Positions 36,698-46,142 of a DNA stretch of 64,000 nt are shown here, in pieces (within the stretch, counting starts at the first letter, position 1; each line of letters opens with the position of its first letter). A model generated the notes under the pieces. The model saw nothing but the letters and a program-made list of their open reading frames with translations, had not been told where the DNA came from and did not search any database. The position numbers and the translations under genes are program-made. The stretch spans positions 3,162,001 to 3,226,000 of the forward strand of contig NZ_CP037934.1 of the NCBI RefSeq assembly GCF_004353225.1, written 5' to 3'. Origin of the DNA: Marinobacter sp. JH2 (GTDB lineage Bacteria; Pseudomonadota; Gammaproteobacteria; Pseudomonadales; Oleiphilaceae).

Positions 36698-36734
36698 AAA
36701 AAAAGCGCCGTGCTTTCGCAGGGCGCTTTTTTTT
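36698..36734. terminator. bidirectional intrinsic terminator
   Basis: A-tract, GC stem (GCGCC... with GGGCGC) and a run of eight T at 36727-36734. It lies between the stops of the TRAP permease and the convergent pckA, and the A-run on one side and T-run on the other allow it to work both ways. Confidence 0.85.
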
Positions 36735-36747
36735 GGCCGGATGAAAC

Positions 36748-38283
36748 TCAGTCGAGTTTCGGACCTGCCTCAACAATGGCATCTGCCACGTCAAACTTTG
36801 TGAAGTTCTCAACAAACTGACCGATCAGCTCCTGAGCCTTGCCGTCGTAGTACTCCGGGCTGGTCCAGGTGTTGCGTGGGTTCAGTAGCTCGCTGTCTAC
36901 ACCCGGGATGTGCTTGGGCACTTCCAGGTTCAGTGCGTCCAGGTGCTCGGTTTCCACGTCGTCCAGATCGCCGTTCTGAATCGCAGCAATGATCGCGCGA
37001 GTCGTCGGGATGCTGAAGCGCTTACCTTCACCGAAGGGGCCGCCGGTCCAGCCGGTGTTAACCAGGAACACTTTGCTGCCGAACTCATCGATACGCTTCA
37101 TCAGCAGTTCAGCGTATACGCCAGCTGGACGCGGGAAGAACGGTGCGCCGAAGCAGGTCGAGAAGGTGGACTTCAGTTTAGATGAAGACCCCATCTCGGT
37201 GGAGCCAACCAGCGCGGTGTAGCCACTCAGGAAATGGTAAGCAGCAGCTTCACGGCTCAGGATAGAGACCGGAGGCAGAACGCCGGTCATATCGCAGGTC
37301 AAGAAAATGATGTGTGACGGCTCGCCGGCACGGTTTTCCAGAACGCGCTTCTCAACGTGCTCAAGAGGGTAAGCACAACGAGAGTTTTCGGTCAGGGAAA
37401 CGTCAGTGTAATCCGGCTCGCGGCTTTCCTGATCGATCATGACGTTCTCGACGATCGCGCCGAAGCGGATGGCGTCCCAGATGATGGGTTCGTTCTTCTG
37501 GCTCAGATCGATGCACTTGGCGTAGCAACCACCTTCGATATTGAATACAGTGCCGGGGCCCCAGCCGTGCTCGTCGTCACCGATCAGGAAGCGATGCGGG
37601 TCGGCAGACAGGGTGGTTTTACCGGTACCGGACAGGCCGAAGAACAGGCAGGTATCGCCGTTTTCGCTGACGTTGGCAGAACAGTGCATGGGCAGTACGT
37701 CTTTCTCTGGCAGCAGGAAGTTCTGCACAGAGAACATGGCTTTTTTCATCTCGCCAGCGTAGCGCATGCCAGCCAGCAGTACTTTGCGCTTGGCAAAGTT
37801 GATGATCACGCAGCCATCGGAGTTGGTGCCATCACGCTCGGGAACGCACTGAAAGTTAGCGGCGTTGAGAATCTGCCATTCCTGTTTGTCGGCCGGGTTG
37901 TAGGCTTCCGGGCGGATAAACAGGTTGCGGCCGAACAGATTCTGCCAAGCTGTTTCGGTGGTCATCTTCACGGCCAGGTAATGCTCAGGATCTGAGCCTA
38001 CGTGAACGTTTGAAACGAATTGGTCTTTTTCGGCAATGTAGGCTTCAACGCGATCCCAGAGGGCGTCGAACTTATCAGCGTCAAAGGGACGGTTGATCGG
38101 GCCCCAATGAATATCGTCAGCTGTGCTGGGCTCCTGAACAATGAAGCGGTCCATGGGAGATCGGCCGGTGCGTTCACCGGTGGTGACCACTAAAGAGCCG
38201 TTCGCTGCCAGTTGGCCTTCGTTCCGTGCCAGTGCTAGCTCGACCAGCCGTGCTGTATTCAGATCAGTATAAGTGTTGCTCAC
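36748..38283 (-). CDS. pckA: phosphoenolpyruvate carboxykinase (ATP) PckA
   Basis: A 511-aa gluconeogenic enzyme converting oxaloacetate and ATP to phosphoenolpyruvate, ADP and CO2. Signatures include [13 protein letters not shown], the kinase loops [16 protein letters not shown] and [10 protein letters not shown], and [13 protein letters not shown] with the C-terminal [20 protein letters not shown] (partial). GTG at 38283 gives the family-typical start [13 protein letters not shown], with GAGG upstream; earlier in-frame codons are unsupported. It follows hslO on the minus strand but is separated by a terminator, so it should have its own promoter. Confidence 0.97.
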   Translation of the reverse strand: MSNTYTDLNTARLVELALARNEGQLAANGSLVVTTGERTGRSPMDRFIVQEPSTADDIHWGPINRPFDADKFDALWDRVEAYIAEKDQFVSNVHVGSDPEHYLAVKMTTETAWQNLFGRNLFIRPEAYNPADKQEWQILNAANFQCVPERDGTNSDGCVIINFAKRKVLLAGMRYAGEMKKAMFSVQNFLLPEKDVLPMHCSANVSENGDTCLFFGLSGTGKTTLSADPHRFLIGDDEHGWGPGTVFNIEGGCYAKCIDLSQKNEPIIWDAIRFGAIVENVMIDQESREPDYTDVSLTENSRCAYPLEHVEKRVLENRAGEPSHIIFLTCDMTGVLPPVSILSREAAAYHFLSGYTALVGSTEMGSSSKLKSTFSTCFGAPFFPRPAGVYAELLMKRIDEFGSKVFLVNTGWTGGPFGEGKRFSIPTTRAIIAAIQNGDLDDVETEHLDALNLEVPKHIPGVDSELLNPRNTWTSPEYYDGKAQELIGQFVENFTKFDVADAIVEAGPKLD

Positions 38284-38373
38284 TTCGACCTCGCCCTCGG
38301 GATGTCTTAGTGACTGCCCAGCCCGCACTTCTAAGTTGGCGGAATTCTGAACAATCGGGTCAATTCAGGCGCG

Positions 38374-38379
38374 CTATTA
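38374..38379 (-). promoter_or_regulatory. candidate -10 for pckA
   Basis: The minus strand reads CATAAT here, close to a sigma-70 -10 box, about 90 bases before the GTG start. The -35 region is T-rich and unconvincing because it overlaps the hslO terminator tract. Confidence 0.35.
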
Positions 38380-38394
38380 TGCCAGAGACGCCGG

Positions 38395-38438
38395 AAAAAA
38401 ACGACTGCTCCGGAGGCTGCTTCTGGCGCGGCTTCCGG
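38395..38438 (-). terminator. intrinsic terminator after hslO
   Basis: An 11-pair GC-rich stem (38410-38420 with 38428-38438, two G-T pairs), then on the minus strand a short spacer and seven T (38395-38401). It lies 16 bases after the hslO stop. Confidence 0.75.
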
Positions 38439-38454
38439 ATAATTTAGTAGGGTA

Positions 38455-39309
38455 TCAGTGTAACGTATGACCGGTGAAAAGTTGGTCAATATCGTTTCTA
38501 TCAAAGCGATAGCTGGCGTGGCAGAACTGACAGTCCATTTCGATGCTGCCTTGCTCTTCCAGAATGCTATAACACTCTTCCTTGCCGATTGATTCCAGTG
38601 CGCCGAGGGTGCGTTCCCTTGAGCAGGTGCAGTGAAAGGCCACGGGTTCGGGGTCAAACAAGCGCACAGTTTCCTCGTTGAACAGGCGGTGCAGCAGGGT
38701 TTCACTGTCCAGTTCGAGAAGCTCTTCAGCCTTAACAGTACTGGCGAGATGGTTCACCCGGTTCCACAACTCGTCGTCTTCTTCGGTATGCCCCGGTAGT
38801 CGCTGTAACAGTAGCCCCGCTGCTGAGTCTTCGCTGGAAAAGAGGAAGAGGCTTGTAGCAAGCTGTTCGGAGCGTTCGAAATATTCTTCCAGACAGCCGG
38901 ACAGTGTCTCGGCTTCTCGCGGAACCACGCCTTGGTAGCGCTGGCCTTTGTCTGGCGTAATGGTGATGGCCATGCGGCCAGCGCCCAGCATTTCGTTCAA
39001 GGTGCCGCCGCTGATAGCTTGGTCGTCGAAGCGAGCCAAGCCGCGGATGTTGCGGTCGTGGCTGCACTCGGCCATTAAGGTGCGCAACGCCCCTTCGCCC
39101 GCGGCTTGCAGTGCCACGGTGCCTTCGAATTTGAGTGTGCTGCTTAACAAAACGCTGGCAACCAGTGTTTCGCCGAGTAAGTCTCGAATGGCGTCGGGGT
39201 AGGGAGCTTGTCGGGTGATTTCACTGTAGCTGCCGCCCAACTGCACCCAAGCACCTCGCACTTGGCTGTGCTCAAAGATAAAACGTTGGAACTGGTCTCG
39301 GGATGCCAT
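38455..39309 (-). CDS. hslO: redox-regulated chaperone Hsp33, HslO
   Basis: A 284-aa holdase chaperone activated by oxidation. The C-terminal zinc site has FHCTCSRER (CxC) and MDCQFCHASYRF (CxxC), all four Cys present, so the redox switch is intact. The N-terminal part has RDQFQRFIFEH and VRGAWVQLGGSY, typical of the family. ATG at 39309 follows CAGGAGACACC. It is the third gene of yrfG-hslR-hslO, an order shared with E. coli. Confidence 0.96.
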   Translation of the reverse strand: MASRDQFQRFIFEHSQVRGAWVQLGGSYSEITRQAPYPDAIRDLLGETLVASVLLSSTLKFEGTVALQAAGEGALRTLMAECSHDRNIRGLARFDDQAISGGTLNEMLGAGRMAITITPDKGQRYQGVVPREAETLSGCLEEYFERSEQLATSLFLFSSEDSAAGLLLQRLPGHTEEDDELWNRVNHLASTVKAEELLELDSETLLHRLFNEETVRLFDPEPVAFHCTCSRERTLGALESIGKEECYSILEEQGSIEMDCQFCHASYRFDRNDIDQLFTGHTLH

Positions 39310-39398
39310 GGTGTCTCCTGAAAATATTGGTCAATTGCCCGCTCAGGGCAGAGAATTCTGTGTGTTGATGCCGGAGCCTCCGAGCTTGTAGTAACGGG

Positions 39399-39806
39399 CT
39401 ACAAGTCGTTTTCTTCCCGAAATCGTTGGATCTTGCGGCGATCTTTTTTACTGGGTCGGCGCGCGGGTGGCAGTTGTGCGGCTTGCATGGTTTTGCGTTG
39501 CCAGGCCAGCTCTTCCCGTTTTTTAGCGCTTGCGTCCGTCTCGTGGTGCAGCGTTTGTGCCTCCGGCGCTCCGCGGCGTCGGTCGCTGATGCCATCAATG
39601 ACAACAATCTTCTCCTGCCAGCCTTGTCGAAGCGTGACTTTGGCCCCCGCCTCGACAATCTTGCCTGGCTTGCTTCTTTGGCTGTTGTAATGAACTTTAC
39701 CGCCCTCTATGGCTTCTTTCGCGAGGGAGCGGGTTTTGTAGAAGCGCGCTGCCCACAGCCATTTGTCGAGTCGTACTTTTTGATCTTCAGTGTTTGTAGA
39801 CTTCAT
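39399..39806 (-). CDS. hslR: ribosome-associated heat shock protein Hsp15, HslR
   Basis: A 135-aa S4-domain RNA-binding protein. In E. coli Hsp15 binds free 50S subunits carrying stalled nascent chains. The S4 motif VRLDKWLWAARFYKTRSLA leads (partly quoted), followed by HYNSQRSKPGKIV and a basic tail (RRPSKKDRRKIQRF). ATG at 39806. It lies 57 bases after yrfG and about 90 bases before hslO, so all three may be co-transcribed. A small hairpin (39385-39405) overlaps its stop codon. Confidence 0.94.
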   Translation of the reverse strand: MKSTNTEDQKVRLDKWLWAARFYKTRSLAKEAIEGGKVHYNSQRSKPGKIVEAGAKVTLRQGWQEKIVVIDGISDRRRGAPEAQTLHHETDASAKKREELAWQRKTMQAAQLPPARRPSKKDRRKIQRFREENDL

Positions 39807-39863
39807 ATCACTTTTACCTGATGAGCGCGCCGGGCAGTCATCCCTCGAATTATAACGGCCTCG

Positions 39864-40550
39864 TCAGGCTGATGGCAGTGTTCGGCGGGCCTGCAAAGAC
39901 GGCAAGATCTCATCAAAATGACAAATGCCCGGAATATCAGGGTGATGGGGTTTGGCCGCTTGAGTGCTGTCGGGCGAAAGAATCGCCAGGCATTGGCCGA
40001 TGCCGGCTTCTTGCGCGCTTTCAAGCACCGGGAAGCTGTCGTCGACCATCAAGGTACGTTCGCGCTGGTAGTTAACCCGCTGACACAGATCCCGCCAGAA
40101 ATCCCGGTCTTCTTTGGGTTTGCCCAGTTCATGACTGGAAATGATCATGTCGACATGCTGATCCAGGCCGGTTCGCTGTAGCTTTAGGGCCAAAGGGTCC
40201 GGGTGACAGTTGGTGACGATGACGGAGTGCAGTCCGGCCGTTCTCAGGCTGCCCAGGAAGTCATGCACGTGTGGCCGGTAGCCAATTCGATCGCCGACCT
40301 CCGCTTTCAGTTGAGTGATGTCCACTGAGAGCCGCTCACTCCAGTAATCGGTGCAGTACCAGTTCAGTGTGCCGCGTTCGGCCATGATCATGCTGACCAG
40401 CTGGTCTTTGGTTTCTTGTGGGTGCAGGTCGAACTGCTCTGCATAGCGTTTGGGCAGGTGTTCCAGCCAAAAGTGCGAGTCAAAATGCAGATCCAGCAGT
40501 GTTCCATCCATGTCCAGAAACACTGTGTCGAGTGATGACCAATCAACCAT
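39864..40550 (-). CDS. yrfG: HAD family GMP/IMP nucleotidase YrfG
   Basis: A 228-aa HAD-superfamily phosphatase. Motif I is FLDMDGTLLDL (catalytic Asp pair), motif II is VIVTNCHPD, and motifs III/IV are KPKED and LMVDDSFPVL. The E. coli homologue dephosphorylates purine nucleotides (GMP, IMP); that activity is inferred from family and synteny. The start ATG at 40550 directly abuts a terminator-like T-tract and has no ribosome site, which is odd; the next in-frame starts (GTG codon 10, ATG codon 14) would cut into motif I. Confidence 0.9.
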   Translation of the reverse strand: MVDWSSLDTVFLDMDGTLLDLHFDSHFWLEHLPKRYAEQFDLHPQETKDQLVSMIMAERGTLNWYCTDYWSERLSVDITQLKAEVGDRIGYRPHVHDFLGSLRTAGLHSVIVTNCHPDPLALKLQRTGLDQHVDMIISSHELGKPKEDRDFWRDLCQRVNYQRERTLMVDDSFPVLESAQEAGIGQCLAILSPDSTQAAKPHHPDIPGICHFDEILPSLQARRTLPSA

Positions 40551-40584
40551 AAAAAAACAGCCTGAAGGATTTTGCTTCAGGCTG
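40551..40584 (-). terminator. intrinsic terminator touching the yrfG start codon
   Basis: A perfect 10-pair stem (40558-40567 with 40575-40584), 7-base loop, then seven T at 40551-40557 on the minus strand, ending immediately before ATG at 40550. It could end the transcript of the small gene at 40637-40969 or attenuate yrfG. Confidence 0.8.
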
Positions 40585-40590
40585 CCTTAG

Positions 40591-40619
40591 ATTCCGGCCT
40601 CTGGCAAGCCGGAATTATA
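40591..40619 (-). promoter_or_regulatory. hairpin and TATAAT box upstream of yrfG
   Basis: An 8-pair stem (ATTCCGGC at 40591-40598 with GCCGGAAT at 40608-40615). Overlapping its edge, the minus strand reads TATAAT (40614-40619), a perfect -10 hexamer, though no clear -35 is seen. A transcript from here would start inside the hairpin region and meet the terminator stem next to yrfG. Confidence 0.4.
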
Positions 40620-40636
40620 CGGAGCGTGCGCGGTGC

Positions 40637-40969
40637 TCAGTCGTCAGATTGCGACACCGATTCTTGCTTCCGGCCACTTCGTGTGCAGCCCAAGCAGCGC
40701 ACAAATGTGGCCTTGGCCGGGCCAACCACAAGAACGTCTCCGGCTTCACCGGCGTTGCCGCCAAGGGCGGAAAACGGCAAGGACACCAGATAAACGGCTG
40801 TGCCGACAATGGTGGTGGCCAGCAGAGCCGGGCGCAAAAGTACAGCGTCGGTTGTCATGGCGAGGGCTGAAGGGCTTTCATCGATTGCACGGGCGTGGCC
40901 CATGGATGAGAACGCGAGAAGGCAGGCGGCGACAGTGGCTACCAGTGTGCGGGAAAACTTGCGAATCAT
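40637..40969 (-). CDS. small exported or membrane protein, function unknown
   Basis: A 110-aa protein. A signal peptide-like N-terminus (basic MIRKFSR, hydrophobic TLVATVAACLLAF, end SMGHARA) is followed by a hydrophobic segment LLATTIVGTAVYLVSLPFSALGG and a C-terminal tail with VGPAKATFVRCLGCTR. The SLPFSALGGN...EA...LV.GPA pattern occurs in small proteins of Pseudomonas-like bacteria whose role I do not know. ATG at 40969 follows CAGGAGAGA; upstream in-frame codons to 41032 are not supported. It lies between mutM and yrfG. Confidence 0.7.
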   Translation of the reverse strand: MIRKFSRTLVATVAACLLAFSSMGHARAIDESPSALAMTTDAVLLRPALLATTIVGTAVYLVSLPFSALGGNAGEAGDVLVVGPAKATFVRCLGCTRSGRKQESVSQSDD

Positions 40970-41161
40970 GGGTAATCTCTCCTGAACGAATCGCCCGGCG
41001 GAGCCGGAACTTCTAGCCCGAAATATTTGCACGCATTTCAGTGGTGTAAGGGGTAATTATAGCGCACGGTCATGAATTCTCTGTTAACTATGAATCATAT
41101 TGCCGCAATTTCAAACGCTTTCTGGTTAAAAAGAGGGTCCGCTCACGAATAACAGGTAAGG

Positions 41162-41974
41162 CTAACGCTGACACCTGGGGCAGTAGACGGTGGAACGATT
41201 GTTCATACGGATTTCTTTTAATGGCGCCTGGCATTCGGGGCAGGCTTCACCGGCGCGGCCATACACGAGGAGGGATTGGGCAAAGTACCCCGGTTTGCCG
41301 TCGCTGTTAACGAAATCCCGAAGCGTGGTACCACCCATCAAAATAGCTGCGCTTAAGGTTTCTTTTATGGCTTCAGCCAGTTTGTGGTAACGATCCAGGC
41401 TGATGCGCCCGGCTTTTCGCTTTGGATGAATGCCGGCTTTGTAGAGAGCTTCATTTGCGTAGATGTTGCCGACCCCAACCACGACATGGTTGTCCATGAT
41501 GAACGATTTCACTGGCGTTTGTTTGCCTCGGGACAATCGAAACAACAGGGCACCGTTAAAGTTTTGTGATAACGGTTCAGGACCAAGATCCCGGATCAGG
41601 GGATGAGCGCGGTAATCTTCACTCCAAAGCCAGCAGCCAAATCGACGGGGATCATTAAAACGAAGGATTCGACCGTTGCCCAGACTCAGCTCAACGTGAT
41701 CGTGTTTCATCGCGGGGCTGTTGTCTGTGATGACCCGCAGGCTTCCCGACATGCCCAGATGAACAATGACGGTGCCGGTATCGAGATGCAGGAACAAGTA
41801 TTTGGCACGACGATCGACGGCGCGAATGGTTTTGTGTTGCAGTAAATCGGGAAGGTCGTCAGGAACGGGCCAGCGGAGTTTGCCATTGTGTACTCGAACC
41901 CGGGTTACGGTCTGGCCTTCACAATGAGGCGCGATGCCTTGCCGAGTAGTTTCAACTTCAGGTAATTCGGGCAC
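41162..41974 (-). CDS. mutM: formamidopyrimidine-DNA glycosylase MutM (Fpg)
   Basis: A 270-aa base-excision repair enzyme that removes 8-oxoguanine. The catalytic N-terminus MPELPEVETTRQGI is intact (Pro2, Glu3), VDRRAKYLFLHL includes the conserved Lys, VGVGNIYANEALY is the helix-two-turn-helix, and the C-terminal zinc finger has CPEC and CPRC. Length is normal. It is transcribed alone or into the small gene downstream; the gap of about 190 bases suggests a separate unit. Confidence 0.97.
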   Translation of the reverse strand: MPELPEVETTRQGIAPHCEGQTVTRVRVHNGKLRWPVPDDLPDLLQHKTIRAVDRRAKYLFLHLDTGTVIVHLGMSGSLRVITDNSPAMKHDHVELSLGNGRILRFNDPRRFGCWLWSEDYRAHPLIRDLGPEPLSQNFNGALLFRLSRGKQTPVKSFIMDNHVVVGVGNIYANEALYKAGIHPKRKAGRISLDRYHKLAEAIKETLSAAILMGGTTLRDFVNSDGKPGYFAQSLLVYGRAGEACPECQAPLKEIRMNNRSTVYCPRCQR

Positions 41975-42052
41975 TGAGCCTCCGCCGCTTGCTGCTTGCG
42001 AAAAGAATAAGTGTAAACGGTAACAAAAAGTCCGCCAAATATGGTTGTTCTG

Positions 42053-42068
42053 GCGTACAGCTGTACGC
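42053..42068 (+). promoter_or_regulatory. FabR-like palindromic operator upstream of desaturase
   Basis: GCGTACAGCTGTACGC is a perfect 16-base palindrome, 89 bases before the desaturase start. It resembles the gammaproteobacterial FabR/YijC site (GCGTACA, two bases, TGT..GC), as I recall it. TTGTTC (42046-42051) and CTAAAG (42068-42073) flank it as weak -35/-10 candidates. Confidence 0.55.
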
Positions 42069-42157
42069 TAAAGTGTGCTTCGGATAATTGCCTTCGAATG
42101 CCCGCAGTTTTGCTCTCGTGCCGTATGTCGAAGTAGATTGATTTTCGAGGAAAGTTT

Positions 42158-43336
42158 ATGTGGTTTAACGGTCTTTTGGACCTTTCTGTATGGCAGTTGA
42201 TAGCGGCTGCTCTGGTGATGACTCACATCACAATCGTCAGTGTTACGCTGTATCTGCATCGACATTCGGCTCATAACGCACTGGATTTGCACCCGGTCCT
42301 GAAGCACTTCTTCCGTTTTTGGTTGTGGTTAACCACAGCTCAGAACACCAAAGAATGGACTGCCATTCACCGCAAACACCACGCCAAGTGTGAAACTGAA
42401 GAAGATCCGCACAGCCCGGTTGTTCTCGGGGTTCGTAAAGTACTTTTTGAAGGTGCTGAACTTTATGCCGAGTCTGCGACGCCTGAGATTCTTCAGCGTT
42501 ATGGGCAGCGCACGCCGGAAGACTGGATCGAGCGTAACGTGTATACCCCCCATAAGTTTATGGGTATCACGCTGATGGCCGTGATCAACCTGGCATTGTT
42601 TGGCGTGAACGGTATTTGGATCTGGGCTCTGCAGATGATGTGGATCCCGGTTTGGGCCGCAGGTGTGGTCAACGGGCTTGGTCACTATCTGGGTTACCGA
42701 AATTATGAATGTGCGGATAATGCACACAACATTTCACCGCTGGGTATTTTGATCGGCGGTGAAGAGCTGCATAACAATCACCATACTTATCCGAACTCGG
42801 CGAAACTGTCGCGCCGCTGGTTCGAAGTGGATATTGGCTGGGGCTATATTCGACTGTTTCAGTTGTTTGGACTGGCCAAGCCGAAAGGCTATCGCCCGAT
42901 TGCGCATCATGTTCCCGGTAAGCTGGATGTCGATGTGGAAACTGTGCAGGCCATTGCCAACAACCGTTTTGACATCATGCGCCAGTATCGTAAGCGTGTC
43001 ATGACCCCGGTTCTGCGTCAGCAGCGGTTGGTAATGGATGAGGACATCCGGCCTATGTACCGAAAATTGAAGCGGTTACTGCACCGGGAAGAAGCGCTCA
43101 TTAAACCGCGCGAAAAGGCGCACTTGGAGACGGTTCTCGAGCGCAATGAAATTCTGCGTCAGATCTATGAAAAGCATCAGGAGCTACAATTGCTGTGGCG
43201 TCAGCGTGGCTTGAAGCCCCAGGAAAAGTTGCAGGCATTGATGGAATGGTGCAAGGATGCCGAAGCCAGTGGCATTCGGTATCTGGAAGAGTTTTCAGCG
43301 CACCTGCGAGCCTATTCGCTGCGCCCTGCGAGCTGA
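42158..43336 (+). CDS. acyl-CoA/fatty acid desaturase (delta-9 type)
   Basis: A 392-aa membrane di-iron desaturase. All three His boxes are present: HRHSAH, HRKHH and HNNHH (EELHNNHHTYPNSAK). Two hydrophobic pairs flank them (helices near residues 8-28 and 125-165). The C-terminal 130 residues are a soluble helical extension rich in Arg, Lys and Glu, a feature of Pseudomonas DesB/DesC-like acyl-CoA desaturases. It should introduce a cis double bond and adjust membrane fluidity. The substrate form (acyl-CoA or phospholipid) cannot be told. A palindrome at 42053 suggests repression by a FabR/DesT-type regulator. A terminator follows at 43354. Confidence 0.9.
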   Translation: MWFNGLLDLSVWQLIAAALVMTHITIVSVTLYLHRHSAHNALDLHPVLKHFFRFWLWLTTAQNTKEWTAIHRKHHAKCETEEDPHSPVVLGVRKVLFEGAELYAESATPEILQRYGQRTPEDWIERNVYTPHKFMGITLMAVINLALFGVNGIWIWALQMMWIPVWAAGVVNGLGHYLGYRNYECADNAHNISPLGILIGGEELHNNHHTYPNSAKLSRRWFEVDIGWGYIRLFQLFGLAKPKGYRPIAHHVPGKLDVDVETVQAIANNRFDIMRQYRKRVMTPVLRQQRLVMDEDIRPMYRKLKRLLHREEALIKPREKAHLETVLERNEILRQIYEKHQELQLLWRQRGLKPQEKLQALMEWCKDAEASGIRYLEEFSAHLRAYSLRPAS

Positions 43337-43353
43337 TCAACTGACGTAGTAAG

Positions 43354-43386
43354 AAGCCCGAGTGACTCAGTCATTCGGGCTTTTTT
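43354..43386 (+). terminator. intrinsic terminator after the desaturase
   Basis: AAGCCCGA... pairs with TCGGGCTT, with a further TGACT/AGTCA pairing inside, then six T at 43381-43386. It lies between the convergent desaturase and rsmD genes, on the plus strand side. Confidence 0.85.
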
Positions 43387-43417
43387 CGTTTTAAGGCCGA
43401 TGGCTTGTGGAATGGCC

Positions 43418-44056
43418 CTACGTCGAGACTGCCTCTACGGCTACGCGGTACAGGCTGTAGTTAACCTGTCCTGCGATCTTCTGGCGGTGCAGTTCCCAGC
43501 TTTTTGGAGTGGGCGGGGTGCGAAGCTCGCTTTCGTGCTCCACGTAGATCCAGCCTCCGGGTTTTAGCCATTGCTCCGAATCCAGCAGAGGGAAGAGTTT
43601 GTCGAGCCAGCCCTGGCGGAACGGTGGGTCCATAAATACGATGTCAAACGGGGGCTGTTGTCGATGGCTCAGAAACTGCTCAACGTCTTGGCAGATCACC
43701 GCACCTTTGTCTGATTTAAGAAGCCGAAGGTTGTCTCGTAGAGCTTTCGCCAGTGCAGGCGTGTGATCCACCAAAGTGGTTTGAGCCGCACCCCGAGATA
43801 GGGCTTCGAGGCCCAGCGCACCGGAACCGGCAAACAGGTCCAGGCAGTCGCTGCCGGCGACGTGATAGTTCAGCCAGTTGAACAGGGTCTCTCGGATTCG
43901 GGCCGGGCTTGGGCGGACACCGCCAACATCCGGGAAACGCAATTTTCGGCTACGCCAATCGCCACCGATGATCCGCAACTCGCCATTGTCGCCTTGACCA
44001 GCGCTTTGCGATGCGCCAGAGCCAGGTTTTCGGGGGGCTGGTTTGCGTTTCGCCAT
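43418..44056 (-). CDS. rsmD: 16S rRNA m2G966 methyltransferase RsmD
   Basis: A 212-aa SAM-dependent methyltransferase acting on guanine 966 of 16S rRNA. It carries RIIGGDWRSRKLRFP, RPSPARIRETLFNWL, LDLFAGSGALGLEALSRGA (SAM site, partly quoted) and the catalytic FMDPPF. Length is typical. It is divergent from ftsY, the common gammaproteobacterial layout. The N-terminal 25 residues are basic and Pro/Gly-rich and may be disordered. Confidence 0.95.
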   Translation of the reverse strand: MAKRKPAPRKPGSGASQSAGQGDNGELRIIGGDWRSRKLRFPDVGGVRPSPARIRETLFNWLNYHVAGSDCLDLFAGSGALGLEALSRGAAQTTLVDHTPALAKALRDNLRLLKSDKGAVICQDVEQFLSHRQQPPFDIVFMDPPFRQGWLDKLFPLLDSEQWLKPGGWIYVEHESELRTPPTPKSWELHRQKIAGQVNYSLYRVAVEAVST

Positions 44057-44214
44057 GGTCTGCTCCGCGGGCTGGAAGAGTTGTGAGTTAGGGATGCAAT
44101 AGTACCGGAAAGCCAGAGTCGAGCGATAACCGCTTGGCCCATCACTTAGCGCCGGCAGTCTGCTAGAATGTCGGCTTTCTTTTGCGCGCCCATTTTCAGA
44201 CAGATGGTAAGACT

Positions 44215-45423
<1,209 letters not shown>

Positions 45424-45449
45424 CACTCAGCTCGGGAGCCTCAGCCTAG

Positions 45450-46142
45450 ATGATAGAGTTTCGTCAGGTAAGCAAACGCTACGATTCTGATCACACCGCC
45501 CTGCGCCAGGTGAACTTTCATCTCGACCGGGGTGAGCTGGCGTTTCTGACCGGTCACTCCGGAGCCGGTAAAAGTACCTTGTTGAAACTGATCATGGTGA
45601 TGGAGCGGCCGAGCGCGGGCGAAGTGATGGTTGGTGGCCAGCGCCTTAATAGCCTGCCGAAGCGACAGATTCCCTACATTCGACGGCACATCGGTGTGGT
45701 GTTTCAGAATCACCAATTGCTGTTTGATCGCACCGTGTTCGACAACGTGGCCATGCCGCTTGAAGTCATGGGTGTAGCCCCCAGAGACATCGGCCGCCGG
45801 GTGCGGGCTGCATTGGACAAGGTGGGGCTGCTGAGCAAAGAAAAAATGAACCCCATGCAGTTGTCTGGGGGTGAGCAACAGCGGGTTGGCATTGCCCGGG
45901 CCGTGGTCAATAAACCTCCGGTCCTCTTGGCGGATGAGCCGACGGGTAACCTCGATCCGCAATTGTCGGCAGACATCATGCAGCTGTTTACGGAGTTCAG
46001 CCAGGTGGGTGTAACGGTGTTGATTGCCACACACGACATCGCCTTGATTAACCAAATGGGCCGTCGCCGGCTGACATTGGACCACGGTGAGCTGATCGCA
46101 GGCGGTAGTGCCCCGGTCGGAGGAGGTCTGAATGGCCGCTGA
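45450..46142 (+). CDS. ftsE: cell division ATP-binding protein FtsE
   Basis: A 230-aa ABC ATPase that with FtsX regulates septal peptidoglycan hydrolases at the divisome. Walker A GHSGAGKST, signature LSGGEQQRVGIARA and Walker B LLADEPTGNLDP are intact, and MIEFRQVSKRY at the start is typical. It overlaps ftsX by 11 bases. CGGGAG precedes its start. Confidence 0.97.
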   Translation: MIEFRQVSKRYDSDHTALRQVNFHLDRGELAFLTGHSGAGKSTLLKLIMVMERPSAGEVMVGGQRLNSLPKRQIPYIRRHIGVVFQNHQLLFDRTVFDNVAMPLEVMGVAPRDIGRRVRAALDKVGLLSKEKMNPMQLSGGEQQRVGIARAVVNKPPVLLADEPTGNLDPQLSADIMQLFTEFSQVGVTVLIATHDIALINQMGRRRLTLDHGELIAGGSAPVGGGLNGR

